64,000 nucleotides of DNA from the NCBI GenBank assembly GCA_051453625.1, contig JBOZIK010000001.1:215760285-215824284 (forward strand), in the 5' to 3' direction. A program made the position numbers and the translations under genes. Positions 49,632-61,190 of this stretch are shown here, in pieces. The stretch comes from Welwitschia mirabilis (Eukaryota > Gnetophyta > Gnetopsida > Welwitschiales). How positions within the stretch are numbered: the stretch's first letter is position 1; every line of letters begins with the position of its first letter. The notes under the pieces were generated by a model that saw only the letters and a list, made by a program, of their open reading frames with translations, ran no database searches and was not told the DNA's origin.

Positions 49632-51180
49632 CTTTGTAAATTTATAAAATAATTTTGAATGAATTTACTTTTCACAAAAATGATAAGTACTCTCTAGAAT
49701 AAAATTATCATTTTTCTATGTTACCTTATCTGAATGATTAGCTGGTTTTAGAGATGGGAAGGTGAAACTAATACCTCTTTTATTATGATTAATTTTCATA
49801 TCCTAATCATTTGCCTAATTTACTAGAACTATTAGAAAATTTATCTACAAAATTAGATAACATTTTTAATTTTTTAATTAGCTTGGCATTCTCTATTTGA
49901 ATCATCTTATATTTAGTCTTTAATACTTTCTTTTTCTTGTTTAAAGCCTTTACTATTTTATTTAGTTTATTAATCCAATTTACTATCTTTTCACATTTTA
50001 ATTATAGCTCTTGACAAGTATTCTCTAGCTCTTCTTAATCTTCTTCTATAAAGTCTAAGTTATTTAGTTTAGTTAAACATGGCTTGTCTTTCAGATAAGG
50101 TACTACTATCATGAAGGATATTCTCTTATCTCTATCAGATTCTTAACTAGAGTTACTACCTTATTCCTTATTTACATTATTTCAAGTGTTAATGAATGAA
50201 GATTTCTTGGATTTTGTCTGAACCCTTCTATTATTAGGACTAATCCCTTTCATTATTAGGACATTCATTTGCAACATGTTCATATCCTTTAGAAGCATAG
50301 AATTGGATCTTCTTTCCTTTTTCTTAGTCTCTTATTGGCTTAAATTGACCCCTTTTTAGTCTTCTTCTTGATTTGCTATTTCTTTTTCTTTTGTGTAGGA
50401 ATTTTTTAAACCTTCTTGCTAATAGTATAGTCTTGTCCTTACTAGGATCTTCATCTGATCTTTCAAATATGGAATCTTCCTACACATTTTTTAATACAAG
50501 AATTTTCTTCTTATCTTTAGAGAACTTTAACTCATAAGTCTAAATATTACCTTATAGTTCATCTAGGGCCATTTGATTGATGTTCTTACTCTTCTTGATG
50601 GTAGTGACCTTTAGGATAAAATGCTTTGAAAGAGATATTAAAACTTTTATTATCACTTTTACTTCCTCCATCTTTTCTCCTTAACTTTCCATTGAGTTCA
50701 TTATATCTATTAGTCTAGCAAAGGACTCTTATAAAGTTTCTTCTTCTTCTATGTGAATATCTTTAAGCTTTGAGATGAGTGTCTATAACTTTGCCTACTT
50801 TATGATGGATGTCCCTTTATAAGCTATTTCAAGAATGTCCTAAGATTCCTTGGCATGTTTCTAATTAATAATCCTCTTGAATTTATTTGCATAAACTGTA
50901 CAAAAATAGCATTAAGGGCATGAGCATCTATAGTTACTTTGGCCTTATCAATAGGGATCTATTGGTCTTGAGGTTTCTTAATAATCATGGTTGTACCATT
51001 ACTATTAGTTGTAGCTACTGCGTGCATAACATGTCCATTGTAAATAACCTCCTTTATGTTTATATTAAGAGACCTAAGAAAAATTCTTATTTGGATTTTC
51101 TAGTAATCATAGTTAATTTCATCAAACATAGATGGTTTTTTGGTAGAAAGGCCATTAGTAGAATTACTCATAGTCGGGGT
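49632..51180 (-). pseudogene. Gag of copia element G
   Basis: The minus-strand start MSNSTNGLSTKKPSMF lies at about 51180. It is followed by a region with the copia gag pattern: a KIQIRIFLRSL block, AKES then DILEIAYKGTS at about 50840, LIDIMNSMES at about 50700, and MALDEL. A zinc knuckle follows at 50302-50261, reading FYASKGYEHVANEC. The His and last Cys of C-x2-C-x4-H-x4-C remain, but the first two Cys are Phe and Ser. Further down (49900-50060) is a Lys/Glu/Asn coiled-coil-like tail. Element F interrupts it at 49626. The plus frame 50887-51183 is antisense to this gene. Confidence 0.75.
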
Positions 51181-51219
51181 TAAAGAGTTAAGATCTTTTA
51201 GGATTTAAAACTCACTCAA

Positions 51220-51236
51220 CCTTGCTCTAATATCAA
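51220..51236 (-). other. Primer-binding site of element G, tRNA-Met type
   Basis: Read on the minus strand, ttgatattagagcaagg matches the initiator tRNA-Met site TTGGTATCAGAGCAAGG except for one G-to-A and one C-to-T. The LTR starts one base away. Confidence 0.75.
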
Positions 51237-51237
51237 A

Positions 51238-52359
51238 TGCATTATCTAAAATCCTAGATAAGGGATGAATATGATTTATAGTATAAAATTTACCCATTAA
51301 AAGTCACACCAAATATATTTGTGCATTTGAATTAAGAACATAACTATTATCAAATGAATAAAAGAACATGAAAATAACTAAAAATAGAAAATACCAAATG
51401 AGATCATTAGACATAATAATTTATAGTGATTCAAGAAAACCTCCTACTCTAATCTTGGTAATTAGATTTAATCCTAAGCTAATTTAGATTTTCTTACTTT
51501 ATTTTTAGGTTTTTTAGGTCAATCTAAATTTTTATCAATGGATTTTTTTAGGATAAGTCTTGATATTTATAAAGCAAAGCCTTTGATTAGAATAGTGTAC
51601 CTAAATGTAGTGATTCCACTAGATCTAAAGTAAAATAAAGTCAGAAATACATTGTCTAAAAGAAATTTCACAAGTATAAGTCAGTACAATGTAGTTTCTT
51701 GATCAACGAATATCAATAGTACAAAAGTATGCTTTTCATTTTTGGTCAATCAAAAAGTTCCTAAAGATTTTAATTTATTCATCTTATATAAAAGACAAAT
51801 TTTTAACGTTTATAAATGATTCTGATACTAGTCAAAAATAAGAAGATAACAGCTAGGAAAATAAGGTAAAAAGTTCCATTTTCATTGCAACTAGTCAACT
51901 CCTTAAATAATCTAGTTGATTTCATTGATTGCATTCACTGAAATTGGTTGACCTCATGTTATTTCGATTGAGCTAATTTCCTTATAACTCATAGTATGGT
52001 TGGCACTATCTAGAATCCAATCATCCACTTTAGATCTAGGTTTAGTCAATCCTATTTCATTCTAGTCAATTTCTTTTCAATTTGATAAGAATATAAGGTT
52101 TTTAACTCAAGTTTAGTTAAATCCTTTGGAATCTAGTTAACCACTTTAGGTTTAGGTCTAGTTAATTCTATTTCAATCTAGTTGACCCCTTATCAATTTA
52201 ATGTAATAAAATATTTTAGTAGTAGTCTGGTTGACCCCTCTAGAATCTAGTTGACTTTCTAATAAATTGATTAAACTTCTAGTCATCACAAAACTAGTAA
52301 AAAATGTTGACCTAAAATAACTTCAATTTCCTAAAATATTTCTAGCATATTACATTACA
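51238..52359 (-). repeat. 5' LTR of element G
   Basis: It is 1122 bp, beginning TGCATTATCT and ending ...cattaca on the plus strand. It matches 35381-36775. The middle holds many short near-repeats of gttgac/ctagtcaa. Confidence 0.75.
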
Positions 52360-53900
52360 GTAGATTTTTTAGTTTGACATCAACTTGGAAATATAAATTA
52401 AAGTTCACTCTAGTAATACTTGAACTAATCCTCTTTTTTTTTTTGTATCATGTATTTTCTAGTGATTAATGTTAATCATTTTAGTTATACCTGAACTAGT
52501 CTGGTTTTAAGTTTGCTTTTGTTTTTTCTCTAACTTGAGATTTGTATAGATCTAATGTGGTGTTTACAAGTTATGATAGGCAATAAAATTAAAAAAATTA
52601 ACTCTTGTTATATGATTTATTTATTTACTACCTTTTTATAATTTGGTATTTAATTTTCTATCCAGATTCACATTAATAAACATTAAAAATCTAAGAACAT
52701 TTAATTATTTTTTATTCATTTAAAGTTCATGTTCTTTGTTTTTAATTTATTTTTTTATAATCTTAATATGTTAGTCCATTCACAAGAACTGCGCAAACAT
52801 ATCTACTTTCATGAAAACTAAAATTCATGTTATAACTAGCAACACTGCCTTTCTTGACTAGTGTCATTAATGTTTCTAAGAATCAAACTCTGAAATGCTT
52901 TCTTCATCATTTATGAACATTTGAAAAAACTTCTATCTTATGGACTCTATGAAAAACCTTCTCAAACCTTCTTTAAAACTTGATTTGAGGCTTTCATGTC
53001 TTGGATCTCTAACGAGTTAAGTAGGTTAATCCAAAATATTCTTAATATAATGGATCCCTTTAGTGATTAAATAAGCACATAGGAAAACCAAGCTCTTGAT
53101 GAATCCCTAAAAGAATAAGCCTCCACTTCTCAAAACTCAAATACTCATACTAATTCTTAACATCTTAACATACCTTTGACATCTTAAGATCTAATAAACA
53201 ACCTAAATTCTTATTACCTTATCTAATAAGTAACTCAAAATCTAGTCCAAAACCAAATTTAGAACCCAAACTAGAACTAGAACAATCCCCTAGGAAAGCC
53301 CTTCATGATTATCTATAATCTTAATGCCTAAGAACTCCCTCTTACATAGTCTAACTTAATACAATCATGAGTAGATATTAAAACAACATTTTTCATCATT
53401 ACATAATCTTAAATAAAACATTTAATTAATCACTCAAGTTCTTTAAAACTCTAGCAAACCAAAAGCCAAATTCTATCCACCCTAAACTAAAGAGAAATAG
53501 GAAAACCTCCCATGAGCTATCAATTAAATCTAAAGAGAATTAGATTTACAAAAGGCATAGAATCCACATACATAGAAAAAACTAAGGTCATTCACCTTGG
53601 AAGTAGAAAAGAATTATAAAATCTACTTATGAAAAATTAAACCAAAGAAAAGTTGACCCTCATTAAAAAAAAAGAAAAAATATTAAAAAAATGAAAAACT
53701 CTTGCCCATATACAAAGAGCTCCTATCTTTTTCCCAATAAATTAGGAAGGACTAAAGGCTTTAAAGATCTTGATGAAAGTTAAGATAAATATCCCTCTCC
53801 TAGAAGCCATTAAGTAGGTGATTCTCTATACAAAATTTCTCAAAGACATGTCACTATGAAAAGATGCATGAATGTAAAAAGTAAATACTTTAATTGTAGC
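52360..53900 (+). pseudogene. Decayed gag and gag-protease linker of copy C
   Basis: Copy C resumes here after element G. Most of the gag is unreadable. At about 53230-53290 a Pro/Lys/Asn-rich stretch (SKPKFRTQT) resembles the linker before the protease. At 53776-53880 the plus strand gives KINIPLLEAIK and further blocks corresponding to YAKFLKDMCT-MKRHMNVK, the standard run-up to an Athila-type protease. Confidence 0.55.
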
Positions 53901-53904
53901 AAAT

Positions 53905-54430
53905 GAGTGTAGTCCTTTAAAATCAATTTCCACCTAAATATAAAGACCTTAGATATCCTACAATTATAATCACTATAGGAAATAAGCAACTTAACCAAGC
54001 CTTATTAGACTTAGAGACAAGTGTCAACTTGCTTCCCTATAGAACCTACAAAGATTTAGGATTGAAAGGGTTTAAAAATAGAACACTCCAACTCCAACTA
54101 GCTAATAATTATATATAAATAATATTAGTATTTATAAAGGATGTTATTATAAGGATAGATAACTATTACTTCCTAGTGAATTTTATATTTTCATACAGGG
54201 AAAATATGATGAACCAATTAGTGCTTGTCATCTTAGGAAGATCATTCCTAGTGACTTTAAATGACATAATTAATTATAGGAATGAGTTGATAAAACTATT
54301 TTTCAGTAAAATGATGGTATAATTAAATGTTTTTAGTTCCATGAGATTTCCATCTAATGATAAAGAAGTAGAACATGTGGATAGGATAGAAATCCTCTTA
54401 GAAAACCTAGAATCCTCCACTTACTTTTCT
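53905..54430 (+). pseudogene. Aspartic protease of copy C
   Basis: Plus-strand reading from about 53927 gives FPPKYKDLRYPTI, then LLDLETSVNLLPYRTYKDLG (family DLGASVNLLPY), LQLQLANNYI, VIIRIDNYYFLVNF, and LGRSFLVTLNDIINYRNE. This is a complete Athila-type protease in the correct order. The catalytic Asp remains, with Gly changed to Glu and Ala to Thr beside it. One stop lies after LANNYI, and others follow. Confidence 0.8.
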
Positions 54431-54659
54431 AAAAATAATGAGTTAGAATTTCCTTAAAAATCATGCTCTTTCAGTTATGATAAAACTTCTTTCAAACTTA
54501 AGCCCTTAATAAATGATCTCAAATATATTTACTGAGGGGAAACTTTACGTTTTTAGTATTAATCGATTCTTATTTAACCACATCCTAGGAAGCTAAATTT
54601 GTAAACCTTTTAAGGAAGCATAAGCAAGTAATATGATTAACTCTCTTAGAAAATAAAGG

Positions 54660-55330
54660 TATGACCTTAGCATCTACATGCATCACATTTACTTAGAAGA
54701 GAATTCAAAGTCATTCATAGAAGTCCAAAGAAGAATAAACCCAACTCTAAAGGTGATAGTAAAAAATGAATTGATCAAACTCTTAGACAATGGAATTATT
54801 GACCCCATATTAGATAGTAAATGAGTAAGTTTGAGTTAAACTATAGTGAAGAAATATGAAATAATCCTAATCTCAAACAAACACAACAAACTTATCACTA
54901 CTAGATTCATAGTTAAATGGAAAATGTGTATAGATTATAGTAAATTAAATGTATTTATTAAAAACATCATTTCCACTCCCATTTTAGATCAAATCTTAGA
55001 ATAACTTATGGAATATTCTTTTTATTTATTTTTGGATGGGTATTTAGGGTATAAGTAAATAGAAATTACCCTTAAAGATCAACATTAAACCACTTGCACC
55101 TATACTTATAGAATATTTTTTCATAAAAGGATGCCTTTTAGGTTATGTAATACACCTATCACATTTCAACATTACATGAATAGAATTTTTTATGATTTAT
55201 TAGACCTTTGCATTCAAATATTTATAGATGACTTATCTATTTATGAAACCTGTTTTAATCATGATCTACACAATTTAGAGCTTGTTGTGTAATGTAGATA
55301 ATAATGCCTTGTTCTTAATTAGGAGAGATA
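54660..55330 (+). pseudogene. Reverse transcriptase of copy C
   Basis: Plus-strand landmarks in order are NYPHIR-like then ILDSKWVSLSQTIVKK, VKWKMCIDYSKLN, FYLFLDGYLGYK, YRIFFHKRMPFRLCNTPITFQHYMN, and the active site at 55221-55232 reading FIDDLSIY. The family has FMDDFSVF, so both catalytic Asp residues survive. Stops include one after LDQILE and one after GYK. It is the best-preserved RT in the window and clearly of the Athila lineage. Confidence 0.85.
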
Positions 55331-55569
55331 TCACTTTATGATTAAGCAAGGCATAGTATTAAGATATATTATCTTCTCCATATAAATTCAAGTAAATTTA
55401 TGAAGGTTTCTGTAATCACATATCTACCAATGTCATAAAAACAAAAAGACATTATATCCTTTCTAGGACATGTAGAATATTACATATGATTCACTAAGGA
55501 TTAAAGAAAAATTTCTAAACCATTGTATGATATCCTAAGTAAAGATGCCTATTTCAGCTAGACTTATAA

Positions 55570-56050
55570 GTGTTAATAGGAATTCGAAAGACTTAAGGAA
55601 AAACTCACTTCCACTTCCATCATTTAACCACCTAACTAGAAGTTATCCTTTGAGATTATGTACGATTTCACTAATTATGTAGTTGAAATCATGCTAAGAC
55701 AAAGGATAGATAGAAAACCAACTGTAATGTATACATTAATAAAATGTTGAACAACACTAAATTAAACTATGATATTACAAATAAAGAGCAAGTAGCCATA
55801 ATATTTATGTAAGAGAAATTTAAGTAATATCTTTTAAGATCTAAGATGATTATCTATATAGACCACTTAGCCCTTAGATATCTTTTTATCAAAAAGGATT
55901 CAACACTAAGATTACTCAAATAGATCCTACTTCTATAGGAATTTGAATTAGATATTAAAGATAAGGACGACTTTGATAATGTAGTTTTGGATCATCTTTT
56001 ATCAATAACTTAAGAAATTTATGAATAATTCTTACTAATAATGATACCTA
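55570..56050 (+). pseudogene. RNase H of copy C
   Basis: Plus-strand reading gives KEQVAIIFM, then YLLRSKMIIYIDHLALRYLF (family VFTDHAALKYLL), LLKXILLLXEFELDIKDKD and NVVLDHLLSI (family NLVADHLSRI). Several stops occur. It lies between RT and integrase, as expected. Confidence 0.75.
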
Positions 56051-56239
56051 CCTTGATGGATTTCTTTTATTAGTCTTAAAAATTCCTTCATTCATTTATA
56101 CGTTAAAATACTTAGTTTCCAAAGCCATTCCTTCTCACTAGATCCTTAATGGTAGAAAAGGATTCTTAAGAAAAACTAAATACTTATTTTGAAATAGTTC
56201 ATATCTATTTAAGTATTATTCAAGTTAAGTCATTCGTAA

Positions 56240-57300
56240 ATATGTGCTTGAAACTAAAATACATAATATTGTTAAACATTGTCATCTAGAGATGTGTAGG
56301 GGCCATTACTCAACCAACAAAACTACTACAAAAGTTATTTAATCCAGTTTCTATTATCCATTTATTTTTAAAAACTCTTATCTTTATTTCACATCTAAGA
56401 ATAGTTGTTAAATCTAGGAATTCATTCATGAAATTAGATGATGTTCCTAAATCCAATACTTGCTATTGAACCCTATGATATTTGGGACATTGATTTTTAA
56501 GGCCCATATCTATCCTCAAACAGGAATTAGTATATTCTCATCTACATTGATTATGTAACTAAATTTATTTAATAAAATCATCCTAATGTGATTTGAATAT
56601 CTACAGGTTTTGATTAGTAATAAAAGAATATATTTTTGTAACAGAATCTTCAACAATCTTCTTGTTAAATATGGGATCACTCACAAAGTAGTAATACCCT
56701 ACCATCCCCATACTAGCGATCAAGTTAAGGTTACTAATAGGTAAATTAAATTTTTTTTGCAAAAGATGCTAAACTTAATACAAAAATACTAATATTTTAA
56801 ACTTAATAACACCTTATGATTTTATTACATAGCTTACAAAAACACCCTTAGAAATGTTTCCATTTATATTGGTCTATGGAAAAGCTTGTTATTTATCCAT
56901 AAAACTGGAATACAAAGCATACTCAGTAATTAAAAATGTAAACTTAGATGTATAGATGTCATGAAAGAAAAGGGTTATACAAATTAATGAATTAGATGAA
57001 ATCAATAATAAAACCTATGAAAACATGAAGATTAACAAAGAAAAGATGAAATTTTTTTATGATCAAAACATTCTTAGAAAGGAAACTAGTTTTTGCTCTA
57101 CAACTTATGATTACATTTATTTCCAAGAAAACTAGTCACTAAGTGAAAAGATCTATTTGTAATAAAAAAAGGTTTTTCCTAATGAAGTATTTCTCATTAA
57201 AAATACTAAAAATTTTCAACAATTCAAAGTGAGTGGATATCACCTAAAACGTTACCATCCACCTATTCTAATGACTTATGAATTTATAAGACTTATAAAC
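56240..57300 (+). pseudogene. Integrase of copy C
   Basis: It starts with the zinc-binding block, HCHLEMCRGHYS at about 56280. The core contains PMIFGTLIFKAHIYP (family FDVWGIDFMGPFP), where the first catalytic Asp is changed. Then come ISNKRIYFC (family ISDGGTHFC, second Asp now Asn), NNLLVKYGITHKV and YHPHTSDQVKVTNR at about 56700-56740 (family VEVSNR, catalytic Glu now Lys). All three acidic residues are lost. The C-terminus has an FPGKL-like region and ends KVSGYHLKRYHPP at 57230-57265. Confidence 0.8.
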
Positions 57301-58606
57301 CCATGTTAATAGATATTAAACAAAAATCAATAATAAGCAATCTCATTATCCCTTAATCAATAGTTAAAATTTAGTACAGTTATGGGTTTTTAAAGAAAAG
57401 TTATACTTATTTTAAGTTTGATTATTAGGACTACATTCTCTTAATATTTTTTGATTTCAATAAAACTTAGTTAAAAAGGTGAAATCTTCCATTGTGTATA
57501 CTCTTAATGTCTAAATCTCTTGATGGGAACAAGATTTGTCTTAATTAGGCTAATAAGTCAATGATCCTTTTAATGTGGATGAAAAAATGAATATGAAAAG
57601 ATGAACAAAACAAAAATAACATCTCTTCTATAAACACATATATTATTAATCACTTAATTAAGTTTAGTTAACTATATTAGAACTATGGATGATCATTGGC
57701 AATGTAGCTCTAATGATCTAATTATAACATAATCAAGTGCATCATAGTTATAAATGCTTACTAGTAATGTAGCATTAATTTCGTGATAAAACAATATGCT
57801 TAGCTATGTTGAAAGAAAATTTCATAATACTAGATGCTTAATGTGATTCAAAATCTTAAACTAGAAACATATATGCTAGTAAAGATAAAAAACAAAGAAA
57901 ATAAAATTATGGAAATCAAAAGACTTATGTGTTTTATTGTCTTTTAAATTTAATACTTGATATTTGCTATGATTTCTTAAATTCTTATAAGTTACTTAGT
58001 CAAGACTATACCTAGTTGATATCATGATCCACTAAAAAATACAAAACATAAAAAGGCCCATTAATTTAGGTATGTTTGCGCATTTATTTAGCAGTTTTAT
58101 GCTTTAGTCCTTTGATTCATTTTTATTTTCCATCTTCATTGCATGGTTTACTTCATCCCCATTTCATGAGAAATAACTTCATAAGGCATAAACTATTTTT
58201 ATGAATTGACTTTTCACTTAGCATTTAATAAAATGGTTGTTTCACATTTAATTACATTTTTTCTTTTTTATACCTTAGTTGCATTACTTTGAATTTCTTT
58301 CAATAAAAGGACTTATTAATATTTTTCTAAAAGCTATGATCTCAAAATACTCTAAATACCTTCCATCATAAAACTTTGAGAACAAAGTTTAGTTTTAATT
58401 ATGAGATCTAACATTGAATTTTCATGTTATTTTTCACAAGTTTTTTTAATTTTAATGCCTTAATTGTGGAAAATTAGTCATAAAAGTTTTTCAAAGTTAT
58501 ATTATTTTCATACTTGAAGTACTTTGACTTAGACAACTTTTTCATTTTTAATCATTTTATTATTAACATTTTGCTAAGAATCTAGAAAAATTCTAGTTAG
58601 AGGATG
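57301..58606 (+). mobile_element. 3' noncoding region of copy C
   Basis: This matches the reversed 3' regions of copies A and B, including the repeated phrase about ctaatgatctaattat. It ends in the purine-rich gttagaggatg, the polypurine primer just before the LTR. No env-like frame is visible. Confidence 0.65.
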
Positions 58607-59928
58607 TGTTAACATGTAAAAATTAACATTTCAATCAAGTTAATTAACTAATTTATCATAATGAAAAACATTAATGTAATTAACTTTATTATAAAAGCAT
58701 GTCTTCTATTGTATTTCTTTAATAATTATGAACTTATCATTTTCCCATGATATTTTCAAGATATTTGTCACACTTTGAAGGATATGCATAAAATTGAATA
58801 TAATACAACTTAAAATATTGGCACTATCTTTTAGTTCATTCAATGTCACTAATTCTTTTAAGCATAATGCGTTCATGCTTACATTCTTGCTTATCATGCA
58901 AAATTAAACTAAATATAGTTATATAGTTAATTGAATTCCACATCAGAATTAACTTGCATTCTTGATGACACCTGGTGATGATGATGACACATAGTAGTAA
59001 CATGTGATATTGTTAAGTATTATAATGATGAAGACACATGGCAATGATAGTATTTATCATGAGTAGAATCATCTATAAGCTAAGTGTTAGCCACATCATA
59101 AGGATCTTTACCTAATAATAGAGGATAAATTCCCTACCTAATACCATCATTTTGTAACATCTTATCTAATGCTAAAACAAAAGGCTTGTAACCATTCCTC
59201 ATCTCCATATTTACCTATAAAAGGGATTTAAGATATTCATTATAATATCTTTCATTTTAAAAAAAGATGAAACCTTTAGAGCATCAAATTATTATGGACT
59301 TTTAGGCACTTCTTTAGGGAGTGAGCTTGCCTTCAAAGATAGCTTGAGAAGTCCTATCAGCATCCCTCTTCCTTTGATATAATGCATTTTTCTTAATACA
59401 TAAAAGTTGTTTTTCTTTTAACTTCAAGTCATAAATCACTTTACACTTTAAATAATTAGGTAACAACTTAACTATCATGTTTCATTTCCATTTGAGTAAA
59501 TTCCTTAATCACTTGATTTACTTCTTTATAAGTTTATGGATTTTGAGTACCTAAGGCTCTTATTGTCTATTTTTATTGCAAGGCTATGAAGGATCAAGTG
59601 GTAGTTAAGTTTACAAATTCGTATATGGTGAATGAGATTATGTTACCATGACATAAGCCAATATGCTTGATAGTTTGAAGTATGTTGAAGGGAAGGTATA
59701 AGATATCATTAAAGTGAAGGAATGATGATGAATAAGTTAGAAAAAAATTTGAGCTCATTTACTTACCTCCTTTTCTAAGTTAAAGTTTCAAAGCTACTAC
59801 TCTGAACTCTGCCATGCAAGAAGCAAGAGTGTGTAGCTTCTAAAAAGCTATCTTAGTTATCCTTATGAAAGTAATGGTACTAAGTATTAACTTAGTTAAA
59901 TTTGTGTTATTATATAAAATGACCAACA
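58607..59928 (+). repeat. 3' LTR of copy C
   Basis: It is 1322 bp, beginning TGTTAACATG and ending ...gaccaaca. It pairs with 33991-35287 and, reversed, with the LTRs of copies A and B. The minus frame 58706-58897 inside it is spurious. Confidence 0.8.
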
Positions 59929-61190
59929 TAGCATAAGGACAAGCTCTAAGTTATGTAGATAATGATTGAATTAGGCCTCATAGATAAATAAATCATCCAT
60001 AAATATTTTAATACAAGAGTCTAATAAATCAGAAAAACTTTTAATCATGCAATGTTAAAATGTGTCTAGTGCATTGCATACTTTAAAAGGCATTTTTTTG
60101 TAAGTAAAAGTTCCATAAGGTCAAGTCAAGGTCATCTTAAGTTGGCATTCAAGAATAATTAATATTTGCTTATACCTTAAATATGCATCTAAAAAGTAGT
60201 AAAAATGATGTCCTGCAAGTTATTCTAGGATTTGATCAAAAAATGGAAGTGGAAAGTGATCTTTCTTGAGATGGCATTTAATTTTATATAATCTATACAC
60301 ATTTTTCATTTAACTAAAACTACGATGGGGATGAGTTTATTTTGTTTATTTTTAATTAGAGTAATTTTGGATTTCTTTACTATAATTTGTATTAGACTTA
60401 CTCATTTACTGTATCAAATGAAGCAGATAATTCCCTGGCCTAAGAGTTTGATCACTTCATTTTTTATCACCCTGTTTAGGGTTAGGTTTATCATTCATTG
60501 GGCTTCTATGGATGACTTTTCATTCTCTTCTAAGTAAATATGATACATATAAATGATAGGATTAATATCCTTAATGTCAAAGAGAGTTCATCCTATTGTT
60601 TACTTATGCTTGCTTAAATGACATAGCAACTTAGTTTCATGAGATAAAGTTAAGTAAGGATTGACAACTATTGAAAAGGTGAAATTCTTCCATAATAAGG
60701 AATATTTAAGGTCATTTAGTAGAGGCTTAAATCTAAGAGGGATTTCATACTAAATGATAGGGCATATTTTTTGAAAAAAGTCTAATGCATCATTATTATT
60801 ATGAAAATGAGTGGAGGATTCTTGATCTTCTAATAGGCTTTCTATTTTATCCACATGTTCTACACATTCATCATTAAACAAGAATTTCATGGCATTAAAA
60901 ACATTTAGTTCTATCATCATGTTATCAAAAAAATTTTTTATTAAGATATTCTTACAATTAATTAAGATGCTTGAAGCTACTAGGAAATGTCATCCTAAAA
61001 TGATAGGTATTTATTGATTCATTGGATTTTTCATATCCAAAACTACAAAATCTATTAGGAAGTAATAGCAATGTATTCCAACAAATATGTTCTCTATAAC
61101 TTATAATGATGTTTTTAGAGTGTTATTGGCTATCTGAAACAACCTAAAAGTTCTATAGTTATAAAATTCAAATCTTCTTTTTAAATTCTT
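59929..61190 (-). pseudogene. Copy B, second half: front of RT and end of protease
   Basis: On the minus strand this continues copy B from exactly where it stops at 33990. It reads from the protease end (about 61190-60860), through the linker and RT start, to the active site at 60003-59992. The active site reads FMDDLFIY, with both catalytic Asp residues kept, and is followed by HNLELV up to the edge at 59929. The missing remainder, beginning YLILNWDK, is at 33990. Towards 61190 the protease becomes unreadable before its DLGAS site, where element H begins. The plus frame 60325-60537 is antisense to this RT. Confidence 0.7.

Larger units (their letters stand above)
35381..52359 (-). mobile_element. 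Element G: Sirevirus-like Ty1/copia, split by element F
   Basis: LTRs at 35381-36775 and 51238-52359 enclose a copia element read on the minus strand. Order from the right: tRNA-Met primer site (51220-51236), gag with zinc knuckle (50250-51180), integrase, RT, RNase H (38660-41440), then an extra frame (37575-37976) before the 3' LTR. Element F (42242-49626) interrupts it between gag and the pre-integrase domain. GTAG occurs on both outer sides (35377-35380 and 52360-52363), which fits a target duplication in copy C. Every gene is broken by stops. Confidence 0.75.
33991..59928 (+). mobile_element. Athila-like copy C, split by element G
   Basis: A plus-strand element with LTRs at 33991-35287 and 58607-59928 lies inside the RT gene of copy B. 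Own sequence: 33991-35380 and 52360-59928, about 9 kb in all, a normal size for an Athila-type element. Order: LTR, primer site, decayed gag, protease, RT, RNase H, integrase, 3' noncoding region, LTR. The insert 35381-52359 is copia element G. The flanking pentamers (agatt and tagca) do not match clearly, so the target duplication has decayed or an edge is off by a base or two. Confidence 0.75.

Noticed and set aside
50887-51183. Plus-strand frame of 98 codons
   Set aside because: Antisense to the start of the copia gag, whose minus-strand translation shows family motifs.
57301-58606. Possible env gene after pol in copy C
   Set aside because: No membrane-protein frame or splice-like layout is readable here or at the matching places in copies A and B.
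60325-60537. Plus-strand frame of 70 codons
   Set aside because: Antisense to the RT of copy B.
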